A stretch of DNA of 64,000 nt from JBDKGH01 sp039798265 (GCA_039798265.1 JBDKGH010000057.1:1-64000); one strand, 5' to 3'; positions 24,550-33,176 are shown, counted from the first letter of the stretch. Notes: a model not told the origin generated them from the letters alone. Made by a program: numbers and translations.

Positions 24550-24921
24550 ATGACATCAAAACTCGAATTACTCAGAAACGCACTATTGGTTACACTAGTA
24601 CTGTTGTTGGTGTATGTGCTATATAAACGCTTGCTTTCTGTGGTGCGAAAAAATGAAATCTATGCAAAGCATCCTCCAATGGAAACGTCATTGTCCATCC
24701 AAGGAAACGAGGCTAAAATTCAACTGGAAATTAAGACTCCTGCATATGTGATCATTGAGGTGTTCGATGCCCAAAATAAAGGGATGTTTATAGTGACCGA
24801 GGGCGATCTTGCGGCGGGTAATCATGAATTTAGCTTCAGCACCCAGGCTTTACCCGAAGGCCGGTATTACTATAAAGTAACCAGTCCAAACGAAGAAGCT
24901 TCACAGTATTTTAGTAAATAA
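24550..24921 (+). CDS. membrane-anchored small beta-domain protein, unknown function
   Basis: 123 aa. One N-terminal membrane helix (NALLVTLVLLLVYVLYKRLL), then a beta-rich soluble domain (about 45-120) with IQLEIKTPAYVIIEVFDAQNKGMF and LPEGRYYYKVTS. This strand pattern resembles a T9SS type A sorting domain (IYD..G..V and L..G.Y.v.v) but is anchored at the wrong end for T9SS. It is co-transcribed with DUF493. Function not recognised. Confidence 0.65.
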   Translation: MTSKLELLRNALLVTLVLLLVYVLYKRLLSVVRKNEIYAKHPPMETSLSIQGNEAKIQLEIKTPAYVIIEVFDAQNKGMFIVTEGDLAAGNHEFSFSTQALPEGRYYYKVTSPNEEASQYFSK

Positions 24922-24939
24922 TTGGAATGATCCAGATAG

Positions 24940-24972
24940 AAAAAGGGAACCCACATGAGGTTCCCTTTTTTC
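24940..24972. terminator. bidirectional intrinsic terminator
   Basis: 11-bp perfect stem AAAAGGGAACC / GGTTCCCTTTT with a 7-nt loop between an A-run and a T-run. It serves the DUF493 operon (plus) and the TonB receptor gene (minus). Confidence 0.9.
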
Positions 24973-25001
24973 ATGATATTTTTAGGTTATGCTACTAGTG
25001 G

Positions 25002-27581
25002 TTAGAAATTCACACTGAATCGCAAGTTGATGCGGCGTCCCGTTAAGTAGGTGGGCACCCCGTAGAGTTTGCCACTCACATCTTGTACCCATTGATGGTT
25101 GATCACGTTATTGTTGCCCAAAAGGTTGAATATTTCGAGCGAAATACTACTCTTTTCGATTTTACGTGAAAGGGCTGTTTGTTTCTTTTTGCCTGTAAAC
25201 AAATCACGGCTAAAACCAACGTCTGCTCGCATATAAGAGCGTGTGCGGGCCACGTCTAAATAACGCTCACCAGCAGGTGGGCCATAGGGTACTCCAGTCG
25301 CAAAGAAAAGATTAAGCATCACTTTGTAAGCAGGGTTGCGAGGCATTTCGTCCAAGAAAAGCATGGAGAAACTAAATCGCTGATCGCTAGGACGAGGTAT
25401 GTAACCTGGTGTTTGTAAGATGGAATCTACAGGTGTGTCATTCAAGGTAAAGCCTTGCTGAATGGTATCTCCATCGCTATTGAGGTAATAGTAGAAGTAA
25501 TCGTCCACCAAATCTTCTTCTGTTTTTAAAACAGAAGCACGCACCCATGATTGCACCCCACGAATAAACTCACCATTCACCATCACATCCAATCCGGTAG
25601 CATATCCTTTTGCATTGTTTGTAGCAAAGTAACGTTGACGCACGTTTTCCAATTCATAGGGAATGAGGCTATTGAGCGATTTGTAATAGGCTTCTGTCAC
25701 CAACTTGAATGGGCGATTCAAAGCGTGGAATACATAGTTCGCACCGGCAATGTAATGGATGCTTTTCTGGGCGCGAATATTCGGATTCACTTGTCCATCA
25801 AATCCGCGCATTTCTCGATAGAAGGGCGGTTGATAGTAATAGCCGATGGCTGCTGTGAGGACAATATCCTTACGCAAGGTTTTGGTTTTGCCATCTTTTT
25901 CCATTCGGTCCACCAACCACGTTGGGGTGTAGGAAAAATTGACGCGAGGACTGAACACTGTTTGGTCATTAAAGGTCCAGTGATTAGCGCGCACGCCAGC
26001 GGTGATCGATAGAATGTTACCATTCTCTAGAGTGCGGCGATAGGTGTCTTGAATGTATGCACTGATGCGCTGCGAGTACACGTCATTGACTGCTTTCACA
26101 CGATCATCTAAGGCAATAAAATCGTTGTAAGGAAGATCGGGATTGGTGTAGCCCAAGGTATCATTCGGACGGGGTTGGGCGTAGCCCGCGCTGTCCAGTA
26201 AAGTCCATTCGTTCAGCTCATCATGAATTTTTTCCGTAACCCAGTCTGCTCCCCACTGCACCAGCTGGTTGCGGTTTTCAAATTCTTTGAATCCTTTGTG
26301 AGTAACGGAAAAAACAGTAGCGTTGAGTTCGTTACGCCCATGCTCGAGCGATCCACCAACACCTCTGTTGCGCAATACCTCACCGAATTCATCGCTGCCT
26401 AAATCGCGGTTGAGCTCATCAAGGCGATAAGCAGCGTCGATATCGAAACGTTCGGTTTCGTAAGTATTGAAGGCGCTGAAAATCAATTTCAACTGCGATG
26501 TTTCACTTGGGTTGTATCGGGTGGCAAAGGCGCCAAAAAAGGTTTCATAACGGGTAATTTCTTGTCCGTCGAAATAAACGGTTAGGCGCAATGCTTCATT
26601 GATAGAGCCCAAATCCGTTTCGCGAGTGGAAGGGATAAAGTTGTACCGATTGGCGCTGTAGTTACCTAAGAAACTAAATTCTAACGGCCCATATTTATTT
26701 CCAGGTCGGTAGGTAATGTAGGTTTGCAAATCGGTGTATCGCGGTCTGTAGTCGCCAGAAACGTCTAGCGAATTGAGCACATATGAATTGTCGCGGTAGC
26801 GAAATCCGGTATTGTGCGTGAGTGTATTTTTTTTGTTCGTGCCTTCTAGTTGCAATTGTGTTCCCAACAATCCGATTTGAAATGCACCACCGAAACTATC
26901 GGGGCGGGCATATTGAATGTCCAGCACGGACGACATTTTATCGCCGTATTTTGCTTGAAATCCTCCTGCACTAAAATCTACATTCGACACCATGTCGGGA
27001 TTGGCGAAGCTTAAGCCTTCCTGCTGACCTGCACGTACTAAAAAAGGACGGTAAACCTGGATATCGTTTACGTAAACAAGGTTTTCATCGAAACTACCAC
27101 CGCGAACGCTATAGCTTGAACTCAATTCCGACGGAAAGTTGACGGGCTGTTGGATCAAAAAGGCTTCTATCCCTTGATTTATGGTTGGCAGCCGCGTAGA
27201 TAGATTAGTGGTAATCGGACGAATGCCATCTTCTCGTTTTCTTACATCGATGATTTCAATCGCCTCCCGTTCAAAGGTGTTGTCATAGATCACCTCTACC
27301 TCGCGGATTTCGCCGCTTTTTAGGGTAAAAAGTTTTTCCAGTTCTTTTCCTCCAATTCCTCGAAAAATCACGGCAACCGTTTGATCAGCGGGTAGAGTAA
27401 TTCGGAAACGACCGTTTTCATCGCAGGCTGTTCCATTGGAGGTTGAGCCTTTTTGGGAGATGATAATTCCGGTAATGGTTTCGCCTGCGGCATTATGCAC
27501 CACACCCATCAAGGTGGCTGTTTGAGCAGCAATACCAATAGGAAGGCTTAATAAGAGGAAGAGGCAAAAACGAATAAACAT
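25002..27581 (-). CDS. TonB-dependent receptor with CarboxypepD_reg domain
   Basis: 859 aa. Signal peptide 1-19, CarboxypepD_reg-like domain (about 20-105, LMGVVHNAAGETITG), plug (about 125-240: SYSVRGGSFDENLVYVNDIQVYRPF, GGFQAKYGDKMSSVLDI) and a barrel ending RINLRFSVNF. There is no SusD partner, so it is not a Sus-type glycan transporter. The substrate is unknown (siderophore, peptide, vitamin or metal complex are possible). The small CarboxypepD_reg protein gene lies directly upstream. Confidence 0.92.
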   Translation of the reverse strand: MFIRFCLFLLLSLPIGIAAQTATLMGVVHNAAGETITGIIISQKGSTSNGTACDENGRFRITLPADQTVAVIFRGIGGKELEKLFTLKSGEIREVEVIYDNTFEREAIEIIDVRKREDGIRPITTNLSTRLPTINQGIEAFLIQQPVNFPSELSSSYSVRGGSFDENLVYVNDIQVYRPFLVRAGQQEGLSFANPDMVSNVDFSAGGFQAKYGDKMSSVLDIQYARPDSFGGAFQIGLLGTQLQLEGTNKKNTLTHNTGFRYRDNSYVLNSLDVSGDYRPRYTDLQTYITYRPGNKYGPLEFSFLGNYSANRYNFIPSTRETDLGSINEALRLTVYFDGQEITRYETFFGAFATRYNPSETSQLKLIFSAFNTYETERFDIDAAYRLDELNRDLGSDEFGEVLRNRGVGGSLEHGRNELNATVFSVTHKGFKEFENRNQLVQWGADWVTEKIHDELNEWTLLDSAGYAQPRPNDTLGYTNPDLPYNDFIALDDRVKAVNDVYSQRISAYIQDTYRRTLENGNILSITAGVRANHWTFNDQTVFSPRVNFSYTPTWLVDRMEKDGKTKTLRKDIVLTAAIGYYYQPPFYREMRGFDGQVNPNIRAQKSIHYIAGANYVFHALNRPFKLVTEAYYKSLNSLIPYELENVRQRYFATNNAKGYATGLDVMVNGEFIRGVQSWVRASVLKTEEDLVDDYFYYYLNSDGDTIQQGFTLNDTPVDSILQTPGYIPRPSDQRFSFSMLFLDEMPRNPAYKVMLNLFFATGVPYGPPAGERYLDVARTRSYMRADVGFSRDLFTGKKKQTALSRKIEKSSISLEIFNLLGNNNVINHQWVQDVSGKLYGVPTYLTGRRINLRFSVNF

Positions 27582-27589
27582 AAGGTGTC

Positions 27590-27597
27590 CAAAAGTA
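27590..27597 (-). promoter_or_regulatory. -7 element of the TonB receptor gene
   Basis: Minus-strand TACTTTTG matches TAnnTTTG and ends 8 bp before the ATG. This suggests the receptor is transcribed separately from the upstream small gene. Confidence 0.5.
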
Positions 27598-27665
27598 GGT
27601 CTTGGCAGCCTCAGAAACAGGAAAAAAGGGAAAAAATTATATGGAGATCAACAAAAATCTGCGAT

Positions 27666-28277
27666 TTATCGCTTCATAGACTTCAAAAACTTGTTCCAAC
27701 CATCGGCATTCAACAGGTTTCCTCCCGATTGGAATCCATTGTTATAACGAGCGGCAATATCGCGAGAAGCGTTCTGAGAAGCGCGGGTAGAAAAGTCGGC
27801 CATACCGTCGTATTGGGCTATACTCGCCATGGTTCTCGAGAAGGCAACATAATTGTCGCCAGGTAAATCAAGTGCCAATAATTCCGCTCCCAATCGGTGA
27901 GGAGCAGGGTATGGAAGTATGGTTACGGTGGGTAAGGTCAGTGTATCAAATTCCATAACTTGCACCAAAGAAAGATTGGCTTCGCCGGAGTTAGCTGGAA
28001 TTTTAGTGTAACTGTTTTTAAAGCCTAAGCAGAAAAATTCAAGGGTATCGCCAGCCACAACAGGTAAAGTGAAGTAACCGTTACGATCGGTGTAAGTTCC
28101 CCGTTGATCGCGCGAACGAACCACTCCCACATAAGGAGCAGGGTAGAGTGAGTCGCCTACTAACACCACGCCCGATACTTGCACTACATGTTCTGTCGGA
28201 TTCCAAGCGACTTTGGCTTGAGCGAATGAACCCAAGTAACACATCAGACCGGTGAGGAGTAGAAAAATGTTCTTCAT
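27666..28277 (-). CDS. secreted CarboxypepD_reg-like protein
   Basis: 203 aa. Signal peptide (MKNIFLLLTGLMCYLGSFAQ), then one CarboxypepD_reg-like beta-sandwich (about 35-110: VSGVVLVGDSLYPAPYVGVV, GTYTDRNGYFTLPVVAGDTLEF). A C-terminal segment of about 80 residues, rich in Asn, Gln and Arg, has no recognised domain. It ends 84 bp before the TonB receptor start, on the same strand. A periplasmic or outer-membrane accessory role is a guess. Confidence 0.75.
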   Translation of the reverse strand: MKNIFLLLTGLMCYLGSFAQAKVAWNPTEHVVQVSGVVLVGDSLYPAPYVGVVRSRDQRGTYTDRNGYFTLPVVAGDTLEFFCLGFKNSYTKIPANSGEANLSLVQVMEFDTLTLPTVTILPYPAPHRLGAELLALDLPGDNYVAFSRTMASIAQYDGMADFSTRASQNASRDIAARYNNGFQSGGNLLNADGWNKFLKSMKR

Positions 28278-28283
28278 CTATGA

Positions 28284-28319
28284 CAAATGTAAGCTTTGAT
28301 ATGAGACGATGGTTCAAAA
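28284..28319 (-). promoter_or_regulatory. promoter of the CarboxypepD_reg-like gene
   Basis: Minus-strand TACATTTG (28284-28291), exact TAnnTTTG, with TTTTG (complement of 28315-28319) 23 bp upstream as a candidate -33. The -7 element ends 6 bp before the ATG. Confidence 0.5.
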
Positions 28320-28368
28320 GAAATGTTACTTTCTAATCATCTATCAATTGGATACTGTTTCATACATT

Positions 28369-28428
28369 AGCCCCCTTGCCTAAAAAATAACGGGCAAGGA
28401 AGAAGAACGAAAAGCAATGGGGCTTTTT
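28369..28428 (+). ncRNA. putative structured 5' leader of the purine nucleoside phosphorylase gene
   Basis: An inner hairpin CCTTGCC / GGCAAGG (28374-28380 with 28393-28399) is nested in an outer helix AGCCC / GGGCT (28369-28373 with 28420-28424), followed by a T-run. The element ends 24 bp before the ATG. It lacks the conserved purine-riboswitch core. It may be a cis-regulatory RNA or an attenuator. Confidence 0.35.
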
Positions 28429-28452
28429 GTAAAATAAAAAATTGAAAAACAT

Positions 28453-29265
28453 ATGATGGATCAAATCAGAGAAAGCGCTGAATGGTTGAAAGCGCGCGGC
28501 ATAGTAGATGCTGAAGTAGGAATTATCCTCGGCACGGGCCTCGATGGGCTAGCCAAACAAATTCAGGTAGAAAAAGAATTTAACTATAGTGTAATCCCCA
28601 ATTTCCCTTTTGCGACAGTGGAGTTTCACTTTGGAAAACTCATTTATGGAACACTGGCGGGTAAAAAAGTATTGGCTTGCCAAGGACGTTTCCACTATTA
28701 CGAAGGACATACCATGGATCAAGTGGTGTTACCTGTTCGGGTAATGAAGCTGCTGGGTGTTCAGTACGTATTCCTTTCGAATGCAGCCGGAGCCACGAAT
28801 TTAAATTATAAAAAAGGCAGTTTGATGATGGTTGATGATCACATCAATCTGCAACCAGAAAATCCACTACGCGGACAAAACTTGGATGAATTGGGACCGA
28901 GATTCCCGGATATGTCACAGCCTTATTCTCCTAAATTGAATGGTTTGCTTCAGCAAATAGCCGCGGAAAAAGGAATCACACTTCATACCGGCGTATATGC
29001 TTCTGTGCTTGGACCTAATTTGGAAACGCGCGCAGAATATCGCTATTTACGCACCATTGGTGCCGATGCGGTGGGCATGAGCACAGTACCTGAAGTGATA
29101 GCCTGCAATCATATGTCACTTCCATGCTGCTGTGTATCGGTAATCACAGATGAATGCGATCCCGACAACCTCAAACCAGCAAACATCCAAGACATTATAG
29201 CCACCGCCAAAGCCGCGGAGGTGCAGCTCACGGATCTATATTGCGAATTGCTTCGCAGGATATAA
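28453..29265 (+). CDS. punA: purine-nucleoside phosphorylase (PNP-I, PunA type)
   Basis: 270 aa, the trimeric PNP family for inosine/guanosine phosphorolysis in purine salvage. Features: GIILGTGLDGLA, phosphate-contacting GRFHYYEGH, FLSNAAGATN with the adjacent conserved segment, GVYASVLGPNLETRAEYR and the base-specificity segment ADAVGMSTVPEV with SVITDECDP. Two Met codons (28453, 28456) begin the frame. It is preceded by a structured leader and followed by a strong terminator, so it is monocistronic. Confidence 0.94.
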   Translation: MMDQIRESAEWLKARGIVDAEVGIILGTGLDGLAKQIQVEKEFNYSVIPNFPFATVEFHFGKLIYGTLAGKKVLACQGRFHYYEGHTMDQVVLPVRVMKLLGVQYVFLSNAAGATNLNYKKGSLMMVDDHINLQPENPLRGQNLDELGPRFPDMSQPYSPKLNGLLQQIAAEKGITLHTGVYASVLGPNLETRAEYRYLRTIGADAVGMSTVPEVIACNHMSLPCCCVSVITDECDPDNLKPANIQDIIATAKAAEVQLTDLYCELLRRI

Positions 29266-29318
29266 GCGTTATTTGCAACTCGTTTCACATTTTATTTTCG
29301 ACCTCACATCGAACAATT

Positions 29319-29349
29319 AAAAGAACCTTCACTGAAGGTTCTTTTTTTT
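29319..29349 (+). terminator. intrinsic terminator after the purine phosphorylase gene
   Basis: 12-bp perfect stem AAAAGAACCTTC / GAAGGTTCTTTT with a 3-nt loop and a T-run. Confidence 0.9.
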
Positions 29350-29391
29350 GAAAAAATATTTACAGAACACAGCAAAAAACAAAGAAAGATT

Positions 29392-29435
29392 CTTACCCCG
29401 ACTGCAGCGCAGCGAAGGTCGAGGGTGGAGACGAA
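29392..29435 (+). repeat. dispersed 44-bp repeat, copy C
   Basis: CTTACCCCGACTGCAGCGCA continuing to GAGGGTGGAGACGAAG. It differs from copy B at a few positions only, 21.5 kb away. It lies between the purine phosphorylase terminator and the 3' end of the cupin gene. Confidence 0.85.
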
Positions 29436-29445
29436 GTCCCACCCA

Positions 29446-29835
29446 TCACCCCATCTCCACAAAAAAGCGATCACTGCCCACATGCGATTCTGGACAGGCG
29501 AAAACTAGCACCAAGGTCTCATCTGACTCATTGAGTATCTGATGCACCACACCGGGCTCAATGTGAAAGCAATCTCCTTCTACAGCGGTAAATTTATCGG
29601 TCCAAACAGATTTCCCTTCTACGTATGGTCCTGTTTTCATCGTGCCAATGCCTTTTAAAATTTGATAGGCATCGATACCTGCGGTGTGATAGTGCGGTGT
29701 CAACTGAGTGTGCGGCGCGATATCAGCAACATAAACGGACAGGTCTTTATCCCCCGTGAGTTTAATGATCTTAATACCCGCATAATCGTCCATCGGCGCA
29801 TCTTTGAGGGCGGTGTAAAGGTTAGTTTTAATCAT
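29446..29835 (-). CDS. cupin-domain protein
   Basis: 129 aa, one small beta-barrel cupin. Motif 1 HTQLTPHYHTAGIDAYQILKG supplies the metal-binding His pair (H-x-H spacing slightly divergent) and motif 2 EGDCFHIEPGVVHQILN the distal His. No second domain is present. Cupins of this size range from small-molecule enzymes to sensors; the ligand is unknown. The 3' end abuts the dispersed repeat; the promoter is 20 bp upstream. Confidence 0.85.
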   Translation of the reverse strand: MIKTNLYTALKDAPMDDYAGIKIIKLTGDKDLSVYVADIAPHTQLTPHYHTAGIDAYQILKGIGTMKTGPYVEGKSVWTDKFTAVEGDCFHIEPGVVHQILNESDETLVLVFACPESHVGSDRFFVEMG

Positions 29836-29855
29836 AATAAAAACTTGAATCCTTA

Positions 29856-29863
29856 CAAATCTA
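29856..29863 (-). promoter_or_regulatory. -7 element of the cupin gene
   Basis: Minus-strand TAGATTTG, an exact TAnnTTTG match ending 20 bp before the ATG. Confidence 0.5.
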
Positions 29864-29879
29864 AAAACATTATCTCTTA

Positions 29880-29916
29880 CGCGAGCGCAGCGAGTTCACC
29901 TACGAGCGCAGCGACT
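29880..29916. repeat. short GAGCGCAGCGA direct repeat
   Basis: GCGAGCGCAGCGAG and ACGAGCGCAGCGAC lie 24 bp apart in an otherwise AT-rich spacer. Their AGCGCAGCG core is the same as the centre of the dispersed 44-bp repeat. Confidence 0.6.
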
Positions 29917-29935
29917 CCCCCCTTCCTATTTACCT

Positions 29936-31198
29936 TTGAAGAAAAAAAAGTTGAAGCATCCCTCAGTCATCACCTTTATCACCGCATTTCTATTATTAGC
30001 CTCAACGCTCCTCGGCCAATTACCTAACGTAGTATGGTCCAAAGTATGGAGCGAGTATGGCAATAACATGCGCATCAAAGATGCTGTGGTCATCGATGAG
30101 AAAGGTTCATTACTCGTGCTTGGTCAAGCGTGGACAAAGACTGATAGTATTGATCACCCAACAAGGCTTGCCGTTATTTCACCCGATGGAGAAATGAAAC
30201 AAAGGAAAGCCATCGGCCGTGATGGCCGATTCAAAGGTGAACGGGCAAAATTGGATCGAATTGGCTATTACTACAATGATCGTTTAATACGTTTGTTGCC
30301 TTTCGAAAATGGGAACTTCTTAGCCATCGGTTTCAAAACTTCTGGATACTATAACCGGCATTTATGGATTGTAGAAGTGGATACTAATCTCCAAGTTTTG
30401 CGCGATTCTGTTTACATGAATTTGCCTATTTCAGACATCGGACCGTATCAAGTTTATCCCGAAAAGGATGGTTTTCGTGTGGTGGCAAGAAGATATTGGC
30501 CCGAAGATGAATTGGCTCATTATTCTAATGTGATATATACGTTTGATCAAGCGCTCAACTGCATTCATCAAGAAAACGATTTGTCTTTTTCAAGCAACGG
30601 GGAAAATTTTCGAATGAACTGGACTTATCAAATAAAAAGGCATAATGACAAGATTTATTTCTGTAGTCATCTATCGCCCATCGGTGAAGGCATTAATGAA
30701 GACAGAACTAAAAAAATCGTGGGACTTGTTGCGCATGATTTGAAATCAGGAAAAACGGAACTGATACATCGGTACGATTCTGTACATATTCCGACGGCTA
30801 TTGCTGTTTTGAAGAATGGGAATTACATCGTTGGCCAAAGATTACAGCTGCCTATTACGGATAAAAACAAACAGCCCACTGACTTGGAACTGACTTCCTA
30901 TGATCAAAACGATAGTGTACTTTGGTCAACGGTATTAAATCTTGGAGCCACAGAGTTCGTTGAACTGATCACTGAACATGATGGCAAAATTCATGTTTAT
31001 GGAACGGCATACAACGTATTGAAACGGTTTTTTTTCGAAGTAATATTGGATGAAAACGGTCAGCAAATAGCCAAGTACACCACTGACGAAGCCTATGATC
31101 GTGATTTCGTTGCTGAAATTCCTTTTAATGCGGAGTTTGCATTCCGCTTGATGAATGATAGTGGATGGAGAGTGGAGAAATTTAAAATTAAAGAATAA
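29936..31198 (+). CDS. secreted protein of unknown function
   Basis: 420 aa starting at TTG 29936. This start is chosen because it gives a good signal peptide (basic KKKKLKH then ITFITAFLLLASTLLG); the next ATG, at residue ~46, would remove it. The mature part is beta-rich with repeated VxxDEKGxLxVLG, EVDTNLQVLRDS and YDQNDSVLWSTVLNLG phrases, as in beta-propeller-like secreted proteins of Bacteroidota. No catalytic motif, lipobox or T9SS domain is seen. Confidence 0.65.
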   Translation: MKKKKLKHPSVITFITAFLLLASTLLGQLPNVVWSKVWSEYGNNMRIKDAVVIDEKGSLLVLGQAWTKTDSIDHPTRLAVISPDGEMKQRKAIGRDGRFKGERAKLDRIGYYYNDRLIRLLPFENGNFLAIGFKTSGYYNRHLWIVEVDTNLQVLRDSVYMNLPISDIGPYQVYPEKDGFRVVARRYWPEDELAHYSNVIYTFDQALNCIHQENDLSFSSNGENFRMNWTYQIKRHNDKIYFCSHLSPIGEGINEDRTKKIVGLVAHDLKSGKTELIHRYDSVHIPTAIAVLKNGNYIVGQRLQLPITDKNKQPTDLELTSYDQNDSVLWSTVLNLGATEFVELITEHDGKIHVYGTAYNVLKRFFFEVILDENGQQIAKYTTDEAYDRDFVAEIPFNAEFAFRLMNDSGWRVEKFKIKE

Positions 31199-31210
31199 CA
31201 GTACTTTCTC

Positions 31211-32107
31211 GTGTTTGCATTTCATCCTTGCTATGCTCATCCTTTACCCGACGGACATCGCTTTCCGATGCTCAAGTACGAGCTCATTCCTGAGCAATTG
31301 ATCTACGAAGGAAGTATAACACCTGATCAATTGTTCGAGCCTGGTATGCCGAGCTTATCATCGCTTTTAGCAGTTCATGATCAACGTTATTTGGATAAGC
31401 TCTTCCAATTATCTCTTTCAAAAAGTGAAGAACGAAAAACGGGCTTTCCTTTAAGTAAAGAGCTCATTCTCCGCGAGCAACGTATCATGCAGGGCACTGT
31501 AGAGTGTGCATTGATTGCTTTGGAAAAAGGTTTTGCACTCAACATCGCTGGCGGAACGCATCACGCTTTTCGCGATAGAGGAGAGGGCTTTTGTTTACTC
31601 AACGACTTGGCCATTGCCGCCCAATATCTCCTAGATAGAGGCCTACGTAAAAGGATATTGATTGTCGATCTCGATGTGCATCAAGGAAATGGAACCGCAT
31701 CAATCTTTCAAAAGGAGAATAGAGTCTTTACTTTTTCCATGCACGGTGAGCACAATTATCCGCTTCAAAAAGAAAAAAGTGATCTTGATATACCCCTTCC
31801 TGACGGTTGCAGTGATGCGCAATTTCTTGGTTTGCTCAATTACCATTTGCCCAAAGTAGTCGATCAGTTTCAACCTGATTTTATATTCTATCAAAGTGGA
31901 GTGGACATTTTAGAAACCGACAAACTCGGGCGCATGAAGGTGAGTTTGGAAGGTCTAAAAGAAAGAGATCGAATAGTAGTCAATACCGCTCAAAAAAATC
32001 AAATTCCCCTCACCGGTGCCATGGGAGGCGGCTACAGCGAAGACATCCGCATAATCGTCGAAGCACACTGCAATCTTTTTCGACTAATCACTACTTTAGC
32101 TGTCTAA
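31211..32107 (+). CDS. histone-deacetylase superfamily protein
   Basis: 298 aa with a GTG start at 31211 (FAFHPCYAHPLPDGHRFPM, the family N-terminus). Zinc-dependent deacetylase motifs are intact: AGGTHHAF (catalytic His pair), VDLDVHQGNGTA (zinc Asp and His), TFSMHGEHNYP, and SGVDILETDKLG with the second zinc Asp. Related bacterial enzymes act on acetylated lysines, acetylpolyamines or AcuC-type substrates. It follows the secreted protein gene by 12 bp, so it is probably co-transcribed. Confidence 0.9.
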   Translation: MFAFHPCYAHPLPDGHRFPMLKYELIPEQLIYEGSITPDQLFEPGMPSLSSLLAVHDQRYLDKLFQLSLSKSEERKTGFPLSKELILREQRIMQGTVECALIALEKGFALNIAGGTHHAFRDRGEGFCLLNDLAIAAQYLLDRGLRKRILIVDLDVHQGNGTASIFQKENRVFTFSMHGEHNYPLQKEKSDLDIPLPDGCSDAQFLGLLNYHLPKVVDQFQPDFIFYQSGVDILETDKLGRMKVSLEGLKERDRIVVNTAQKNQIPLTGAMGGGYSEDIRIIVEAHCNLFRLITTLAV

Positions 32108-32118
32108 ACTCCCTTAAA

Positions 32119-33120
32119 ATGAAAATTCTAAAGAAAATTTTGATAGGGCTTGGCGCCTTATTTCTCATCTATTTATCACTCTGTGCATTTGGACCGAGTA
32201 GTTTGGATGTTGTTCGTTCGACGATGATGAAAGGCTCTCAGGCCGCAGTTTTTGAAGAAATCGGTGATTTTCATAAAGTAAACGCGTGGAGTCCATGGTA
32301 TCAAAGAGATACCGCCATGAAACATACCATTACAGGTGAAGCGTATGTGGTGGGTCATAAAATGGAGTGGGAAAGTGAAACGCAGGGAAGTGGCATCCAA
32401 ACCATCACAGAAGCAGTGGCGCCATCGATGCTCCGCACTGAACTGGCCTTCAAAGGTTGGTCTGATGTGAGTCACGCTCAGTTCGATTTGGAACAAATAG
32501 GCGATAGCGTGAAAGTATCGTGGTCCATGGAGAATGGTGAGGTTCCTTTTATGTTTCGGGGTATGATGCTCTTGATGAATGGAAAAAAAATGATCAGTGA
32601 TGATTATGATTTAGGTCTAGCGAATTTGAAAAAAATAGTAGAGGCAAAACCGCAAACAGCACCCTTTGAAGTAGAAAAGGTACAGATTGCAGAACTTCAT
32701 TATGTAGGAAAAAGGTTTCAAATTCCGCTAAGTGGGATTACCGAACAGTTGTATAGTCAAACCTATGAAGAGTTGTTTAAACACATTGGCGGACCCGAAA
32801 AGGCTGTTGGGCCCATTTTTTCCTTAACTCACCAATTTGACGATGCAAATCAAACAATTGATATGGAAATCGCTGTTCCGGTGGCTGCCGATGTAAAGGC
32901 TATGCCAGGCGGCACAGAAGGTACCATTCCTGCGGGCAATGCATTGAAGCACGTGTACATGGGAGCATATGATCAAATGATGGGCGATTGGGAAAAAATG
33001 ATGAAGGCCGCCTCTAAATACGAGCAGCGTTATGCAGTATATGAAGTTTATGTGAACGACCCATCTCAAGTAAAGTCACCCAATGAGTTGATCACTCATC
33101 TGTTTGTACCTGTAAAATAA
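32119..33120 (+). CDS. SRPBCC (START-like) plus GyrI-like domain protein
   Basis: 333 aa. A single N-terminal membrane helix (ILIGLGALFLIYLSLCAF), a polyketide-cyclase/SRPBCC ligand-binding domain (about 30-170, VFEEIGDFHKVNAWSPWYQRD) and a GyrI-like effector-binding domain (about 185-330). The combination suggests binding of a hydrophobic small molecule at the membrane. No enzymatic residues or DNA-binding part were recognised. It is 11 bp after the HDAC-like gene. Confidence 0.8.
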   Translation: MKILKKILIGLGALFLIYLSLCAFGPSSLDVVRSTMMKGSQAAVFEEIGDFHKVNAWSPWYQRDTAMKHTITGEAYVVGHKMEWESETQGSGIQTITEAVAPSMLRTELAFKGWSDVSHAQFDLEQIGDSVKVSWSMENGEVPFMFRGMMLLMNGKKMISDDYDLGLANLKKIVEAKPQTAPFEVEKVQIAELHYVGKRFQIPLSGITEQLYSQTYEELFKHIGGPEKAVGPIFSLTHQFDDANQTIDMEIAVPVAADVKAMPGGTEGTIPAGNALKHVYMGAYDQMMGDWEKMMKAASKYEQRYAVYEVYVNDPSQVKSPNELITHLFVPVK

Positions 33121-33135
33121 GCGGTTGAAATTGCT

Positions 33136-33143
33136 TACTTTCG
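33136..33143 (+). promoter_or_regulatory. near-consensus -7 element of the FKBP gene
   Basis: TACTTTCG, one mismatch to TAnnTTTG, 33 bp before the FKBP ATG. Same TAnnTTCG variant as before mutA and dnaA. Confidence 0.4.
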
Positions 33144-33176
33144 CGCCACAGAGCCACTCTAAAAATATATTAGCTC

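Noticed and set aside
28369..28428. Purine riboswitch before the purine phosphorylase gene
   Set aside because: The conserved loop and junction bases of the purine aptamer are absent; only a generic nested hairpin is visible.
29348..29542. 64-aa plus-strand frame after the purine phosphorylase gene
   Set aside because: It starts in the terminator T-run, crosses repeat copy C and overlaps the cupin gene's coding end antisense.
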